Assembly: GCA_938075455.1 (NCBI GenBank)
Contig: CALJHN010000007.1
Coordinates: 1 to 64,000 of the forward strand
Length of the DNA stretch: 64,000 bases
Source: an uncultured Flavobacteriales bacterium
GTDB taxonomy: Bacteria > Bacteroidota > Bacteroidia > Flavobacteriales_D > Parvicellaceae
Direction: 5' to 3'
The notes beneath the pieces are model-generated. The model was not told the DNA's origin and ran no database searches. It was given only the letters and a program-made list of their open reading frames with translations. Made by a program: the position numbers and the translations under genes. Below are positions 17,545 through 26,793 of this stretch, in pieces; position 1 is the stretch's first letter, and each line of letters opens with the position of its first letter.

Positions 17545-18156
17545 ATGAAGCACATAATACTAACTCTAATTTTCACAATTTTTTTTTCTCAAAAAAGCTT
17601 TTCACAAGTGGAAAAAGTTGAATTTGAGCTAGAAAAAACACCTTTTAAAATGAGTTTAAATTCTGGATTTTATAAGTCTAGACTCTCAGGAGCTTCTGAA
17701 AGAGAAAATAGTTTTAGAAATTTTTCAATTTTTGCCCAAGTTTACTTTCCCTTTAAAAGATCTTTAGATAAACCCGAAAACTTCAGTCAATCTTGCTCTG
17801 CTTCAAGCTTTTTTGACAGGCTATTTACCGTTAGTCCGGTAGCTGTTTTCCATTTGACAGAAAAAGGGGGCAATGCTTTGGGAATGGGGCAAGAGTTGTC
17901 TTTTAAAATTGCAAAAAAAACATTTTTAAAATCTCAACTAGCATTAGTTTGGGTAGAATCTAATTCTCAGAAAAACGACGGTCTTCAAAGTGGACTTAAT
18001 TTTCATCATTTTTGGCATTTTTGTTCTTATATAAATTCTAACACCTATCTTTCAATTGGATATAATCATATTTCAAATGGTAAAATATTTTCTAAAGAAA
18101 TAGGATGTTTATTTGATATGATGGTAGTTGGAATAGCACATTCTTTCTCCAAATAA
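17545..18156 (+). CDS. Putative PagL-like acyloxyacyl hydrolase (outer-membrane barrel)
   Basis: A 203-residue protein with a signal peptide (ends FSQKSFSQV) and an alternating strand pattern typical of a small outer-membrane barrel. Near the end it has IGYNHISNGKIFSKEIG. The H-x-S-N pattern followed by a Glu about a dozen residues further resembles the His-Ser-Glu catalytic arrangement of the lipid A 3-O-deacylase PagL family. If right, it would remove an acyl chain from lipid A in the outer membrane. Overall similarity elsewhere is weak by eye, so this is an inference. It starts 13 bases after ldcA and ends 23 bases before the PIG-L gene. Confidence 0.6.
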   Translation: MKHIILTLIFTIFFSQKSFSQVEKVEFELEKTPFKMSLNSGFYKSRLSGASERENSFRNFSIFAQVYFPFKRSLDKPENFSQSCSASSFFDRLFTVSPVAVFHLTEKGGNALGMGQELSFKIAKKTFLKSQLALVWVESNSQKNDGLQSGLNFHHFWHFCSYINSNTYLSIGYNHISNGKIFSKEIGCLFDMMVVGIAHSFSK

Positions 18157-18179
18157 AATTAATTTATATCTAGAATAGC

Positions 18180-20642
18180 ATGCATATATTTAAATTCTTT
18201 GTTCTTTCATTTTTTTTCAATCTGTTGTTTTTTTCTTTCCCGGCTCAACAATTAAGCGGGTCTGAAATATATCATCAAATTAAAAAATTAAATGTCTTAG
18301 GAAATGTTCTTTATCTAGCAGCACACCCGGATGACGAAAACACAAGATTTATTAGTTATTGTGCAAACGAAAAGCTATTAAATACAGGTTATTTGTCTCT
18401 TACAAGAGGAGATGGGGGTCAAAACTTAATAGGAACAGAGATTAGGGAAGAGTTAGGAATTATCAGAACTCAAGAATTATTATCTGCAAGAAGGGTAGAT
18501 GGAGGAAAACAATTTTTCACTAGAGCCAATGATTTTGGATATTCTAAAACACCAGAAGAGACTTTGAAAATATGGGATAAAGAAAAGATTCTTTCTGATG
18601 TAGTTTGGGTAATAAGAAATTTTCGTCCAGACTTGATAGTTTGTCGTTTTCCTATTAATGGAAAAGGAGGCCATGGCCACCATACTTCTTCTGCACTTTT
18701 AGCTATGGAAGCTTTTGATTTAGCTGCAGATTCCTTAGCCTATAAAGAGCAATTAAAGCATGTAAGTATTTGGCAACCCAAAAGAGTGGTGGTAAATACT
18801 GGAAGATGGTGGAATAATAATATTTCCGAAAATGATCCTGGAGTTGTTTCCTTAGATATAGGAGGATATAACGATTTGTTAGGAACTTCCTATAATGAAT
18901 TGGCGGCTTTAAGTAGGTCTATGCATAAGACTCAAGGCTTTGGAAGTACTGGTAAAAGAGGAGAATTTCTAGAGTTTTTTGAATATTTAAAAGGAGATAC
19001 TGCAAGCAATGAACTCTTTGAATCTTTGGATTTTTCTTGGGCCAGAACTTCAAAAAGTGCAGCAATACAATCCTTGACTACTGATATCATTAGAAATTTT
19101 TCTATAAACACCCCTTCACAGTCCATACCAAGACTTCTAAAGTTAAGGACTGCCATTTCAAAACTAGAAGATCAATATTGGAAGGAAATTAAAATGAAAG
19201 AAGTAGAGGATTTAATATTACAGTGTTCGGGTTTATATATAGAAATGACCACCTTGTCTTCTAAAAAATCAAACGAAGATTCAGTATCCTTTACTTTAGA
19301 AATTATCAATAGATCTAATATCAAAATGAAATTGAAATCAATTTCTTGTAAGGATTTTAATTTTCACAAAAAACTTTCAAAATCATTGAAAGAAAATCAA
19401 AAAAACATACTAAAAAATAAAACCATTGTACCAGCAAAACTGCCAATTAGCCAGCCATATTGGTTAGAAAAGCCATCTTTTTTGGGGGCTTATAATGTAG
19501 ATTCATTACAGCTAATTGGCAGAGCTGAAAATAATCCCTCCGCAGAATTTTTAATTTCTGTAGAAGTTGGAGATGCAACTATTCATTATAGAAGGCCGTT
19601 AATATTTAAGTGGAATGATCCGGTAAAAGGGGAGCAAAATAAAAATTGGATAGTTTGTCCAAAAGTAACTGCAAATATCGATCAAAAAGTAATGATATTC
19701 TCTAATGAATCTGCTCAGAAAGTTTTGGTTACTGTAGTTGCTCACTCTGCAAATCAAAAAGGGGATATTAATATTATTCATCCCCATGGATGGAAGGTAG
19801 AAGGGCCAACGGAATATTCTTTAAAAACAGTAGATGAGGAGCTAGTGTTAGAATATTTTATTTCCCCCAATAAAAACGCTAATTCTGGAGTTTTAAAGGT
19901 CCAAATTAACGGTGTAGATGCCCATGCAATGAATACAATTGTGTATGACCATATAATTGAGCAAAGATGGTTTCCAAAATCTGAACTACAGTTGGTACAT
20001 TTAAACCTAAATACAGTTCCTAAGAAAATTGGATATTTAATGGGAGCAGGGGATTTAGTTGATCAACATTTAAAAATTTTGAAATATGACATAAATCAAA
20101 TCAGTACCAAGGACCTAACTCTAAAGGATTTAAAAAATTACGATGTAGTTATCACTGGAGTGAGATTTTTTAATGTTGAAGAAAAAGCACCTTATATCGC
20201 TAATTTACTTCTTAAATATGTTAACCAAGGAGGGAATCTGATAGTTCAATACAACACCAGCTACAGACTAAAAACTAAAAACTTTTATCCCTATCCTCTT
20301 CAAATTTCTAGAGATAGAGTAACCCAAGAAGATGCACAAGTAACGTTTTTAAATGATTCTCACCCTGTAATGAATTTTCCAAATAAGTTAACTAAAAACG
20401 ATTTTAATAACTGGGTTCAAGAAAGAGGATTGTATTTTCCAAATGTTTGGAGTAAGGATTACCAACCAATATTTTCTTGGAATGATTTTAACGAGGAGCC
20501 AAAAAAAGGATCCTTACTTATAGCTAAATATGGTAAAGGCTATTATACATATACAGGTATTTCTTTTTTTCGTCAACTTCCTGCTGGAGTAAGCGGAGCA
20601 TATAAATTATTAGTTAATATAATTAGTTTAAATAATGATTGA
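18180..20642 (+). CDS. Large secreted PIG-L/LmbE family deacetylase
   Basis: An 820-residue protein with a signal peptide ending near FSFPAQQ. The N-terminal domain is PIG-L: AAHPDDENT (~residue 47) and GHGHHTSS (~166) supply the zinc ligands, and SLTRGDGGQN is also conserved. It likely removes acetyl from an N-acetylglucosamine-type sugar. The long C-terminal part, ending with a glutamine-amidotransferase-like fold (GNLIVQYNTSYR, then KYGKGYYTYTGISFFRQLPAG), is usual for the ~820-residue Bacteroidota version. Signal and neighbours place it in the periplasm or on the surface. It overlaps by eight bases the start of the 39-residue protein gene. Confidence 0.93.
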   Translation: MHIFKFFVLSFFFNLLFFSFPAQQLSGSEIYHQIKKLNVLGNVLYLAAHPDDENTRFISYCANEKLLNTGYLSLTRGDGGQNLIGTEIREELGIIRTQELLSARRVDGGKQFFTRANDFGYSKTPEETLKIWDKEKILSDVVWVIRNFRPDLIVCRFPINGKGGHGHHTSSALLAMEAFDLAADSLAYKEQLKHVSIWQPKRVVVNTGRWWNNNISENDPGVVSLDIGGYNDLLGTSYNELAALSRSMHKTQGFGSTGKRGEFLEFFEYLKGDTASNELFESLDFSWARTSKSAAIQSLTTDIIRNFSINTPSQSIPRLLKLRTAISKLEDQYWKEIKMKEVEDLILQCSGLYIEMTTLSSKKSNEDSVSFTLEIINRSNIKMKLKSISCKDFNFHKKLSKSLKENQKNILKNKTIVPAKLPISQPYWLEKPSFLGAYNVDSLQLIGRAENNPSAEFLISVEVGDATIHYRRPLIFKWNDPVKGEQNKNWIVCPKVTANIDQKVMIFSNESAQKVLVTVVAHSANQKGDINIIHPHGWKVEGPTEYSLKTVDEELVLEYFISPNKNANSGVLKVQINGVDAHAMNTIVYDHIIEQRWFPKSELQLVHLNLNTVPKKIGYLMGAGDLVDQHLKILKYDINQISTKDLTLKDLKNYDVVITGVRFFNVEEKAPYIANLLLKYVNQGGNLIVQYNTSYRLKTKNFYPYPLQISRDRVTQEDAQVTFLNDSHPVMNFPNKLTKNDFNNWVQERGLYFPNVWSKDYQPIFSWNDFNEEPKKGSLLIAKYGKGYYTYTGISFFRQLPAGVSGAYKLLVNIISLNND

Positions 20643-20754
20643 ATCTGAAAAACCTCCAGTTTTTAAATCTTGGAACCATTGGTATATTCTTCTTCTTTTA
20701 GTTTTACTACTATTTGTTTTAGTTTTTAGCTGGGTAACACAGAATTTTTCATGA
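20635..20754 (+). CDS. 39-residue single-pass membrane protein coupled to the symporter
   Basis: ATG 20635 opens 39 codons that overlap the PIG-L gene by 8 bases and the symporter gene by 4 bases (ATGA). The product has a polar N-terminus (MIESEKPPVFKSWNHWY), one strong transmembrane helix of about 18 residues rich in L and V, and a short tail ending VTQNFS. Two overlaps and the membrane helix argue for a real gene. A small partner subunit of a sodium/solute symporter, as YhdT is beside PanF, is a reasonable analogy but not demonstrated here. Confidence 0.8.
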   Translation: MIESEKPPVFKSWNHWYILLLLVLLLFVLVFSWVTQNFS

Positions 20755-22472
20755 GTAATCTAGACTGGTTTGTATTAATTTTCACTTTAGTTTCTATAGT
20801 GACTTATGGCATATGGAAAACTCGTGGTGCAAAAGATTTAAAAAGTTATTTGAAAGGGAATAACGATGCTAAATGGTGGGGGATAGGAATTTCTATAATG
20901 GCTACACAAGCCAGTGCAATTACTTTTTTATCAACGCCTGGTCAAGCATACACAGACGGGATGAGGTTTATTCAATTCTATTTTGGGCTACCTATAGCAA
21001 TGATTATTCTTTCAGTCACTTTTTTACCTATATTCTATAGATTAAAAGTATATACTGCCTATGAATATTTAGAAACTAGGTTTGACTTGAAGACAAGAAC
21101 CTTAGCTGCTTTTTTATTTTTAATTCAAAGGGGGTTGGCCGCAGGAATTACTATTTATGCTCCCTCAATAATTCTGTCTACTTTATTAAATTGGAATCTT
21201 ACATTAACCAATATTTTTATTGGTTTGTTGGTAATTCTATATACAGTTTTAGGTGGCACTAAAGCAGTTACACAAACTCAGAAACAACAAATGGCAGTGA
21301 TGATGGGGGGAATGATTCTTGCTGGAATTTTAGTAATAAATATGTTGCCAAATAATATTAGCTTTTTAGATGCGGTAAATGTGGCTGGAAAAATGGAAAA
21401 ACTTAACCTAGTTAATTTTGATTTTGATTTGGAAGACAGGTATAATTTTTGGACTGGGACAACCGCAGCTTTATTTTTATTTCTCTCCTATTTTGGAACT
21501 GACCAATCGCAAGTACAAAGATACTTAACGGGAAAATCATTAGCCCAAAGCAGATTGGGACTAATTATGAATGGACTTCTTAAGATTCCCATGCAACTCA
21601 TCATATTATTTATTGGAGTTATGGTCTTTGTTTTTTATCAATTTAATACTCCTCCAATATTTTTTAATAAGGTAGAACTTAACAATATAAAAAGCTCTAA
21701 TTACTCTAATGAAGTAAATATTTTAGAGAACGAATTTAAAGCTTTACACGATAAAAAGATAGTGGATATTTACAGCCTTCTAGATGCTCAAAAGAATGAA
21801 GAGAAGGCAATAGTCCAAGAGTTAAAAAGAAGTGTATTATCCATAGAAAGCAAAATGCAAGAAATTAACAATAATGTTAAAACCATTGTGATAAAAAATA
21901 ATCCCTCTGCAGAGACAAATGACAAAGATTATATTTTCATGTCCTATGTAATTGACTATCTCCCAACAGGTGTCATTGGACTTTTATTTGCTGTAATGTT
22001 TTGCGCAGCTATGTCTTCCACTGCATCTGAATTAAATGCCTTGGCATCCACTACTACTATAGATATTTATAGAAGGTCTTTTAGGGAAAAAGAAAATGAC
22101 AGACATTATTTAATATATTCTAAATATTTTACACTTTTCTGGGGAATATTAGCGATTTTATTCGCCACTACTGCTTCGCTATTTGAAAACCTAATTCAAG
22201 CGGTTAATCTTCTAGGTTCGCTTTTCTACGGGACAATTTTAGGAATTTTTGTAGTGGCTTTTTATTTTAAAAATGTAAAATCTAATACTGTTTTTTATTG
22301 TGCAATTGCTGCAGAAATAATGGTGGTTTCCATTCATTTTCTAAATCATTACCAACTTGCACCAAATTGGCTTCAAATGGGTTATTTGTGGTACAATGTG
22401 GTGGGGTGTTTGCTAGTAATTCTATTTGCAACTTTAGCTCAGAAAATGATCAATCTACAAAAAGCTACTTAG
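20751..22472 (+). CDS. Sodium:solute symporter (SSS family)
   Basis: A 573-residue protein with about 13 hydrophobic helices. Family marks include KWWGIGISIMATQASAITFL, the early helix VYTAYEYLETRFD and the SYFGTDQSQVQRYLTGKS loop. A long, charged, helix-forming insertion (~residues 305-400) separates two membrane helices, ending before YLPTGVIGLLFAVMF. It should use the Na+ gradient to import an organic solute; the substrate cannot be read from sequence. The position after a secreted deacetylase suggests a sugar or its breakdown product. The start ATG is inside the stop of the small membrane protein. Confidence 0.93.
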   Translation: MSNLDWFVLIFTLVSIVTYGIWKTRGAKDLKSYLKGNNDAKWWGIGISIMATQASAITFLSTPGQAYTDGMRFIQFYFGLPIAMIILSVTFLPIFYRLKVYTAYEYLETRFDLKTRTLAAFLFLIQRGLAAGITIYAPSIILSTLLNWNLTLTNIFIGLLVILYTVLGGTKAVTQTQKQQMAVMMGGMILAGILVINMLPNNISFLDAVNVAGKMEKLNLVNFDFDLEDRYNFWTGTTAALFLFLSYFGTDQSQVQRYLTGKSLAQSRLGLIMNGLLKIPMQLIILFIGVMVFVFYQFNTPPIFFNKVELNNIKSSNYSNEVNILENEFKALHDKKIVDIYSLLDAQKNEEKAIVQELKRSVLSIESKMQEINNNVKTIVIKNNPSAETNDKDYIFMSYVIDYLPTGVIGLLFAVMFCAAMSSTASELNALASTTTIDIYRRSFREKENDRHYLIYSKYFTLFWGILAILFATTASLFENLIQAVNLLGSLFYGTILGIFVVAFYFKNVKSNTVFYCAIAAEIMVVSIHFLNHYQLAPNWLQMGYLWYNVVGCLLVILFATLAQKMINLQKAT

Positions 22473-23307
22473 ATTTAATGCTTTTTATTAAATCCTCACT
22501 TCTTTTAATATATCCATAATCATCTTTCTTCTCCTTTGCTAAGGAAATCACCTCTTCTGCAACTGAAATAGATTGTTTGTTATTCCCAATTTTTTTTAGG
22601 ATTCGAGCTTTGTGAAACTTCATCCAAAATGCATCAGGTTTTTTTTCTATTGCAGTATTTATCCACTCTAAGGCCATATCATATTCAGAGGTATTATCTG
22701 CAAAAAATTTAGCACCATTATAATAATCGTTAGCTGAAGGACCTTTTGTCAATAGTTCTACGAATTGTTTTTCTAATTCTTTTGCAGCTAAAGATTCTAT
22801 CTTAATACCAATTTTCGTATTAGCCCATTTTAGAGACATTATTGCACTAAAAGATTGAAATGTCCCGAAATCAATAGTAAATGATTCTGTAAAATCTTTG
22901 GTTTCAATGACTTTAGCCACAATACTACAAACTTGTTTTTCTTTGTCGTACTCACCAACTCCCCAGAGCTCAGTATTTTTATTTAATACAACTGTCCATT
23001 CTTTCTTTCCGGGGATAGTAAATAAAGAATAACTTCCCTTTTTAATCTTAGCACCACCAAAAACACAATTTTCATCAAATGTTATTTTGGTTGCCTTGTT
23101 AGCACCTGTTCTCCACATTTTTTCATAGCTCACTAGTCCACCAAATATTTCTCTTTCTTTAGCTCCAGGTCTTGAGTACTCAACAGAAATATTAGATATT
23201 CCAACTTTTTGAGTAATTGTAGCAGTTGGACTTGGTTGAGGAGTTTTAATTTGGGCAGTAATAAAACCGTAGCAAAACATTGCAGAAAGAATAAGAGTTT
23301 TTTTCAT
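22465..23307 (-). CDS. DUF2911 periplasmic protein
   Basis: A 280-residue protein with a signal peptide ending near FITAQ. Residues ~25-165 carry the DUF2911 pattern (QKVGISNISVEYSRPGAKER, then WRTGANKATKITF, KKGSYSLFTIPGKKEW). The C-terminal ~100 residues are helical with TPR-like spacing (ALEWINTAIEKKPDAFWMKF). The biochemical role of DUF2911 is unknown. The gene's end overlaps the symporter's end by 8 bases on the opposite strand. A promoter-like -7 box lies at 23327. Confidence 0.9.
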   Translation of the reverse strand: MKKTLILSAMFCYGFITAQIKTPQPSPTATITQKVGISNISVEYSRPGAKEREIFGGLVSYEKMWRTGANKATKITFDENCVFGGAKIKKGSYSLFTIPGKKEWTVVLNKNTELWGVGEYDKEKQVCSIVAKVIETKDFTESFTIDFGTFQSFSAIMSLKWANTKIGIKIESLAAKELEKQFVELLTKGPSANDYYNGAKFFADNTSEYDMALEWINTAIEKKPDAFWMKFHKARILKKIGNNKQSISVAEEVISLAKEKKDDYGYIKRSEDLIKSIKSK

Positions 23308-23326
23308 TTTATTTTAATTAGTTTCT

Positions 23327-23334
23327 CAAATTTA
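23327..23334 (-). promoter_or_regulatory. Possible -7 element (TAAATTTG) of the DUF2911 gene
   Basis: The minus-strand reading TAAATTTG fits the Bacteroidota consensus and lies 20 bases before the ATG. A TTG sits about 24 bases further upstream, a longer spacing than usual. Confidence 0.35.
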
Positions 23335-23377
23335 AAATAATTAACTTAATAATTGAAACAATAAATAAACTTAATAA

Positions 23378-23743
23378 TTGTCTGGTAATCACCAAAAAAC
23401 AGGAAAAGTTGGAGAGCAAAAAGCAATCTCCTATTTAATAGAAAAAAATTACCAAATAATCGAGACCAATTGGAGGCATCAAAAGTGCGAAATTGATATA
23501 ATAGCATCCAAGAACAAAGAATTGGTATTTGTTGAAGTAAAGACAAGAACCAACTCTATTATATCCCAAGAAAATCTAATTTCAATTTCCCAACAACAGA
23601 GAATAATTTATGCTGCTGATTATTACATAAATAAAAATAAAATTGATTTAAATATAAGATTCGACTTAATATATGTTGAAAAAGATTTTAAATCTTTTAA
23701 ATTCACTCACTTTAAAGAAATTTTTATACCAACAATTGATTAG
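23378..23743 (+). CDS. yraN: YraN family (UPF0102) nuclease-like protein
   Basis: A 121-residue protein, the usual length for UPF0102. The N-terminus GKVGEQKAISYLIEKNYQI and the core CEIDIIASKNKELVFVEVKT carry the Glu, Asp and E-V-K residues of the predicted endonuclease fold related to Holliday junction resolvases. The role in cells is not settled. The start is TTG at 23378, because an in-frame stop lies immediately upstream (23375-23377). The next gene starts inside its last codons. Confidence 0.92.
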   Translation: MSGNHQKTGKVGEQKAISYLIEKNYQIIETNWRHQKCEIDIIASKNKELVFVEVKTRTNSIISQENLISISQQQRIIYAADYYINKNKIDLNIRFDLIYVEKDFKSFKFTHFKEIFIPTID

Positions 23744-24452
23744 ACTTAATAAATATATTTCAAACTCTGGAGTTTGTTCAAGAAGAGAAGCCGACGTTTT
23801 AATTGCTGAGGGCAAAATTAAAATCAATAATAAAGTAGTTACAACTTTAGGAACAAAAGTGGCTGAACAAGACGAGGTAGTTTATAATGGGAAAATTCTT
23901 GAGACTGAAAAACACCAATATATTTTAATCAATAAACCTAAAAATTGTATAACCACTGTAAAAGATACCCATGATAGAAAAACCGTAATGGATATCATTG
24001 AAGGGGCTTGCGATCAGAGACTCTACCCTGTAGGAAGATTAGATCGAGATACTACAGGATTATTGTTACTTACGAATGATGGTGAACTCACTAAGAGGTT
24101 GACCCACCCTAGTTTTGGAATTAAAAAAAAATATGTAATTCAATTGGAAAACAGCATCCATCCGGATTCTTTGAAGGAGATGGTTAAAGGAATTAATCTT
24201 GAAGACGGGGAAGTTAAGTACGATGAAGTGAAATACGGTCGCCAACAAACCGATAGAACACAGTTAATAGTTACTTTGCATTCTGGAAAAAATAGAGTGA
24301 TAAGGCGAACTATGGAGTATTTTCAAAAAACACTTCTTCATTTAGATAGGATAGAATTCGCAGGGATTAAAAAAAATGATTTGCAAAGAGGCCAATGGAG
24401 ATTTTTAGACGCCAAGGAAATAGGATTTTTAAAAATGACTAAGTCGCGCTAA
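23736..24452 (+). CDS. Pseudouridine synthase, RsuA/RluB/E/F family
   Basis: About 238 residues from TTG 23736, which gives the family N-terminus IRLNKYISNSGVCSRREAD and overlaps yraN by 8 bases. An ATG at 23673 would give a 21-residue extension and a 71-base overlap and is less likely. An S4 RNA-binding domain (~1-55) precedes the catalytic domain with GRLDRDTTGLLLLTNDG, whose Asp is the catalytic residue, and RQTDRT-like and GKNRVIRR motifs. It converts a uridine in rRNA to pseudouridine. RluB and RluF cannot be told apart by eye. Its end overlaps rnc by 14 bases. Confidence 0.93.
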   Translation: MIRLNKYISNSGVCSRREADVLIAEGKIKINNKVVTTLGTKVAEQDEVVYNGKILETEKHQYILINKPKNCITTVKDTHDRKTVMDIIEGACDQRLYPVGRLDRDTTGLLLLTNDGELTKRLTHPSFGIKKKYVIQLENSIHPDSLKEMVKGINLEDGEVKYDEVKYGRQQTDRTQLIVTLHSGKNRVIRRTMEYFQKTLLHLDRIEFAGIKKNDLQRGQWRFLDAKEIGFLKMTKSR

Positions 24453-25146
24453 GAACTACTCTACATGCATCTTGTTCTGCTGCTTTTTTGGAAGATCCGA
24501 TTCCTTTTCCAATACTTTCACCATTAGAAAACACTTCTGAGCTAAATTTAACTTCTTGCTGAATGTGATCTGTTTTAAGAGTCTTAAAAACTATTGCAGT
24601 TCTTTTTTTTTGAAAGAGCATTAATAATTCACTTTTGTAATCTCTATTTTTTAAAATTATTTGATCAATATTTATTTGACTTTTTAAAATAAATTCTTCA
24701 ATACTTTTTTGAGCTTTTTCCAAACCTATGTCAATCAAAATTGCTCCATAGACAGCCTCAAAGGTATTTCCAACCAATGATTTATAATTATTACTACTTT
24801 TTTGATATAAAATAAAATCTTGTAAGCCAATATCCTCTCCAATTTTATTTAGACTTTCTCTACTTACAATTTTGGCTCTTAATTGAGTTAAATAACCCTC
24901 TTTTTTAGCTGGATATACTTTGAATAAATACTTAGCAACAGCTAAAGAAATAAATGCATCACCTAAAAACTCTAGCCTTTCGTTGTCATATTGACTATTT
25001 TCAATATTCTTATAAGAACTATGGGTGATGGCTTCTAAATAAAGTTGTTGGTTTACAGGACGAACCCCAAGCTTATTATTTAAAAAAAATAAAAAATCTT
25101 CAGTAAGTAGTGGTAATTTCTTTTTTTTAAAAAAAAAACTAATCAT
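24439..25146 (-). CDS. rnc: Ribonuclease III
   Basis: A 235-residue enzyme that cuts double-stranded RNA in rRNA processing. The nuclease signature NERLEFLGDAFISLAVA (~residue 53) and the second acidic site NTFEAVYGAILIDIG are intact. The C-terminal double-stranded RNA-binding domain ends with GSSKKAAEQDA. The start overlaps the fabF stop by 8 bases, giving the common acpP-fabF-rnc order. The first residues (ISFFFKKKKLP) are slightly basic. Confidence 0.97.
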   Translation of the reverse strand: MISFFFKKKKLPLLTEDFLFFLNNKLGVRPVNQQLYLEAITHSSYKNIENSQYDNERLEFLGDAFISLAVAKYLFKVYPAKKEGYLTQLRAKIVSRESLNKIGEDIGLQDFILYQKSSNNYKSLVGNTFEAVYGAILIDIGLEKAQKSIEEFILKSQINIDQIILKNRDYKSELLMLFQKKRTAIVFKTLKTDHIQQEVKFSSEVFSNGESIGKGIGSSKKAAEQDACRVVLSAT

Positions 25147-26392
25147 TGAACTCTTTCACAATAATTGATGTATTATGGCCACCAAAACCAAATGTGTTGC
25201 TTAATGCTGCTTTCACCTCTCTTTTTTGTGCCTTATTTAAAGTTAAATTAAGATTATAATCAATGTTTTCGTCTTTGTGTTCGAAGTTAATAGTTGGGGG
25301 AATTACATTGTTCTGAATAGATTTAACACAGGCTATTGCTTCTATAGCACCAGCAGCACCTAATAAGTGACCAGTCATAGATTTTGTACTGCTTATATTT
25401 AATTTGTAGGAATGTTCACCAAATACTTCTTTAATAGCTAAAGTTTCTGATATATCTCCCAATGGTGTAGATGTACCATGGACGTTCACGTAATCTATAT
25501 CTTCTGGATTCATACCTGCATCTTCTAAAGACAATTTCATTACACTAATTGCTCCTTTTCCTTCAGGATGAGGGGCAGTAATATGGTGCGCATCAGCCGT
25601 TAGTCCACCTCCAGCAACTTCAGCATAGATATTTGCACCTCTATTTTTGGCATGTTCTAATTCTTCTAGAATTAAACATCCCGATCCTTCTCCAAGAACA
25701 AATCCATCTCTAGTTGCGTCAAAAGGTCTTGAAGCTGTACCTGGATCATCATTTCGAGTTGAAAGAGCTTTTAATGCATTAAATCCGCCAATTCCAGAAA
25801 TATTAACACCCGCTTCAGAGCCACCCGTAACAATAAAGTCCGATTTACCTAGTTGAATAAGCATCATTGCATCAATGATAGCATTAGTTGAGGAGGCACA
25901 TGCAGAAACTGTTACATAATTTGGACCACGTAATCCATATTTAATTGATATATGACCTGCCGCGATATCTACTATCATTTTAGGCACAAAAAACGGATTA
26001 AACCTAGGGGTTCCATCTCCATCTTTAAAATTAAAACATTCTTCCTGAAAGGTATACATTCCACCAATTCCTGAGCCCCATACTACTCCAGCTCTGTCCA
26101 AGTTTACTTTTTCCAAATCTAATTTAGAATCTAAAATTGCTTCTTGGGTCGTTGCTAGTGCATAAGCTGAAAAAGGATCCATTTTACGAGCTTCTTTTCT
26201 ATCCATTATATCCAGTGGATCAAAGTTTTTAACTTCACAGGCAAACTTAGTTTTGAATAGACTGGCATCAAATTTGGTAATAGGCTCGGCACCACTTTTA
26301 CCAGATAAAAGGTTTTTCCAATATTCATCAACAGAGTTACCAATTGGAGTCAATGCCCCCATACCAGTTATAACAACTCGTTTTTTATTCAT
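25139..26392 (-). CDS. fabF: Beta-ketoacyl-ACP synthase II
   Basis: A 417-residue condensing enzyme that elongates fatty acids using malonyl-ACP. The catalytic Cys is in VSACASSTNAI, the two His residues in HGTSTPLGD and GFGGHNTSII, and the Lys in SSTKSMTGHLLGAAGA. The length and motif order are exactly those of FabF. It sits between acpP (33 bases upstream) and rnc (8-base overlap) in one transcription unit. Confidence 0.98.
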   Translation of the reverse strand: MNKKRVVITGMGALTPIGNSVDEYWKNLLSGKSGAEPITKFDASLFKTKFACEVKNFDPLDIMDRKEARKMDPFSAYALATTQEAILDSKLDLEKVNLDRAGVVWGSGIGGMYTFQEECFNFKDGDGTPRFNPFFVPKMIVDIAAGHISIKYGLRGPNYVTVSACASSTNAIIDAMMLIQLGKSDFIVTGGSEAGVNISGIGGFNALKALSTRNDDPGTASRPFDATRDGFVLGEGSGCLILEELEHAKNRGANIYAEVAGGGLTADAHHITAPHPEGKGAISVMKLSLEDAGMNPEDIDYVNVHGTSTPLGDISETLAIKEVFGEHSYKLNISSTKSMTGHLLGAAGAIEAIACVKSIQNNVIPPTINFEHKDENIDYNLNLTLNKAQKREVKAALSNTFGFGGHNTSIIVKEFND

Positions 26393-26425
26393 AAAATGCA
26401 GGCTTGGTAAAAATTATAGAGAGTG

Positions 26426-26659
26426 TTATTTATTCTCTTCAATATATTTTATTGCTTCACCAACAGTTTGAATATTTTCAGCTTGCTCATCAGGTATAGC
26501 AATGTTAAATTCTTTTTCAAATTCCATAATTAATTCTACAGTATCTAAGGAGTCTGCCCCTAAATCGTTGGTGAAACTAGCTTCATTAGTTACTTCTCCT
26601 TCGTCAACTCCTAATTTATCAACTATTATTGATATAACTTGAGATTTTACATCTGACAT
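26426..26659 (-). CDS. acpP: Acyl carrier protein
   Basis: A 77-residue acidic protein. The phosphopantetheine attachment serine is in the classical [15 protein letters not shown]. It carries the growing acyl chain for fatty acid synthesis. It is first in the acpP-fabF-rnc unit and divergent from purN, as often seen in Bacteroidota. Confidence 0.98.
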   Translation of the reverse strand: MSDVKSQVISIIVDKLGVDEGEVTNEASFTNDLGADSLDTVELIMEFEKEFNIAIPDEQAENIQTVGEAIKYIEENK

Positions 26660-26793
26660 ATTATGTTTTTTAATTGTTTGCAGTGCAAATAAATAACTTT
26701 TCCTTTATTCAACAAAATTCTTTACTTTAAACTTATTCAACAACTAAAGTTGATTAAATACCAATCTATGTCTATATTTCAAAAAATTAAAGA

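Noticed and set aside
23673-23735. Upstream ATG start for the pseudouridine synthase gene
   Set aside because: It would overlap yraN by 71 bases and add 21 residues that the family lacks; TTG 23736 gives the normal N-terminus.
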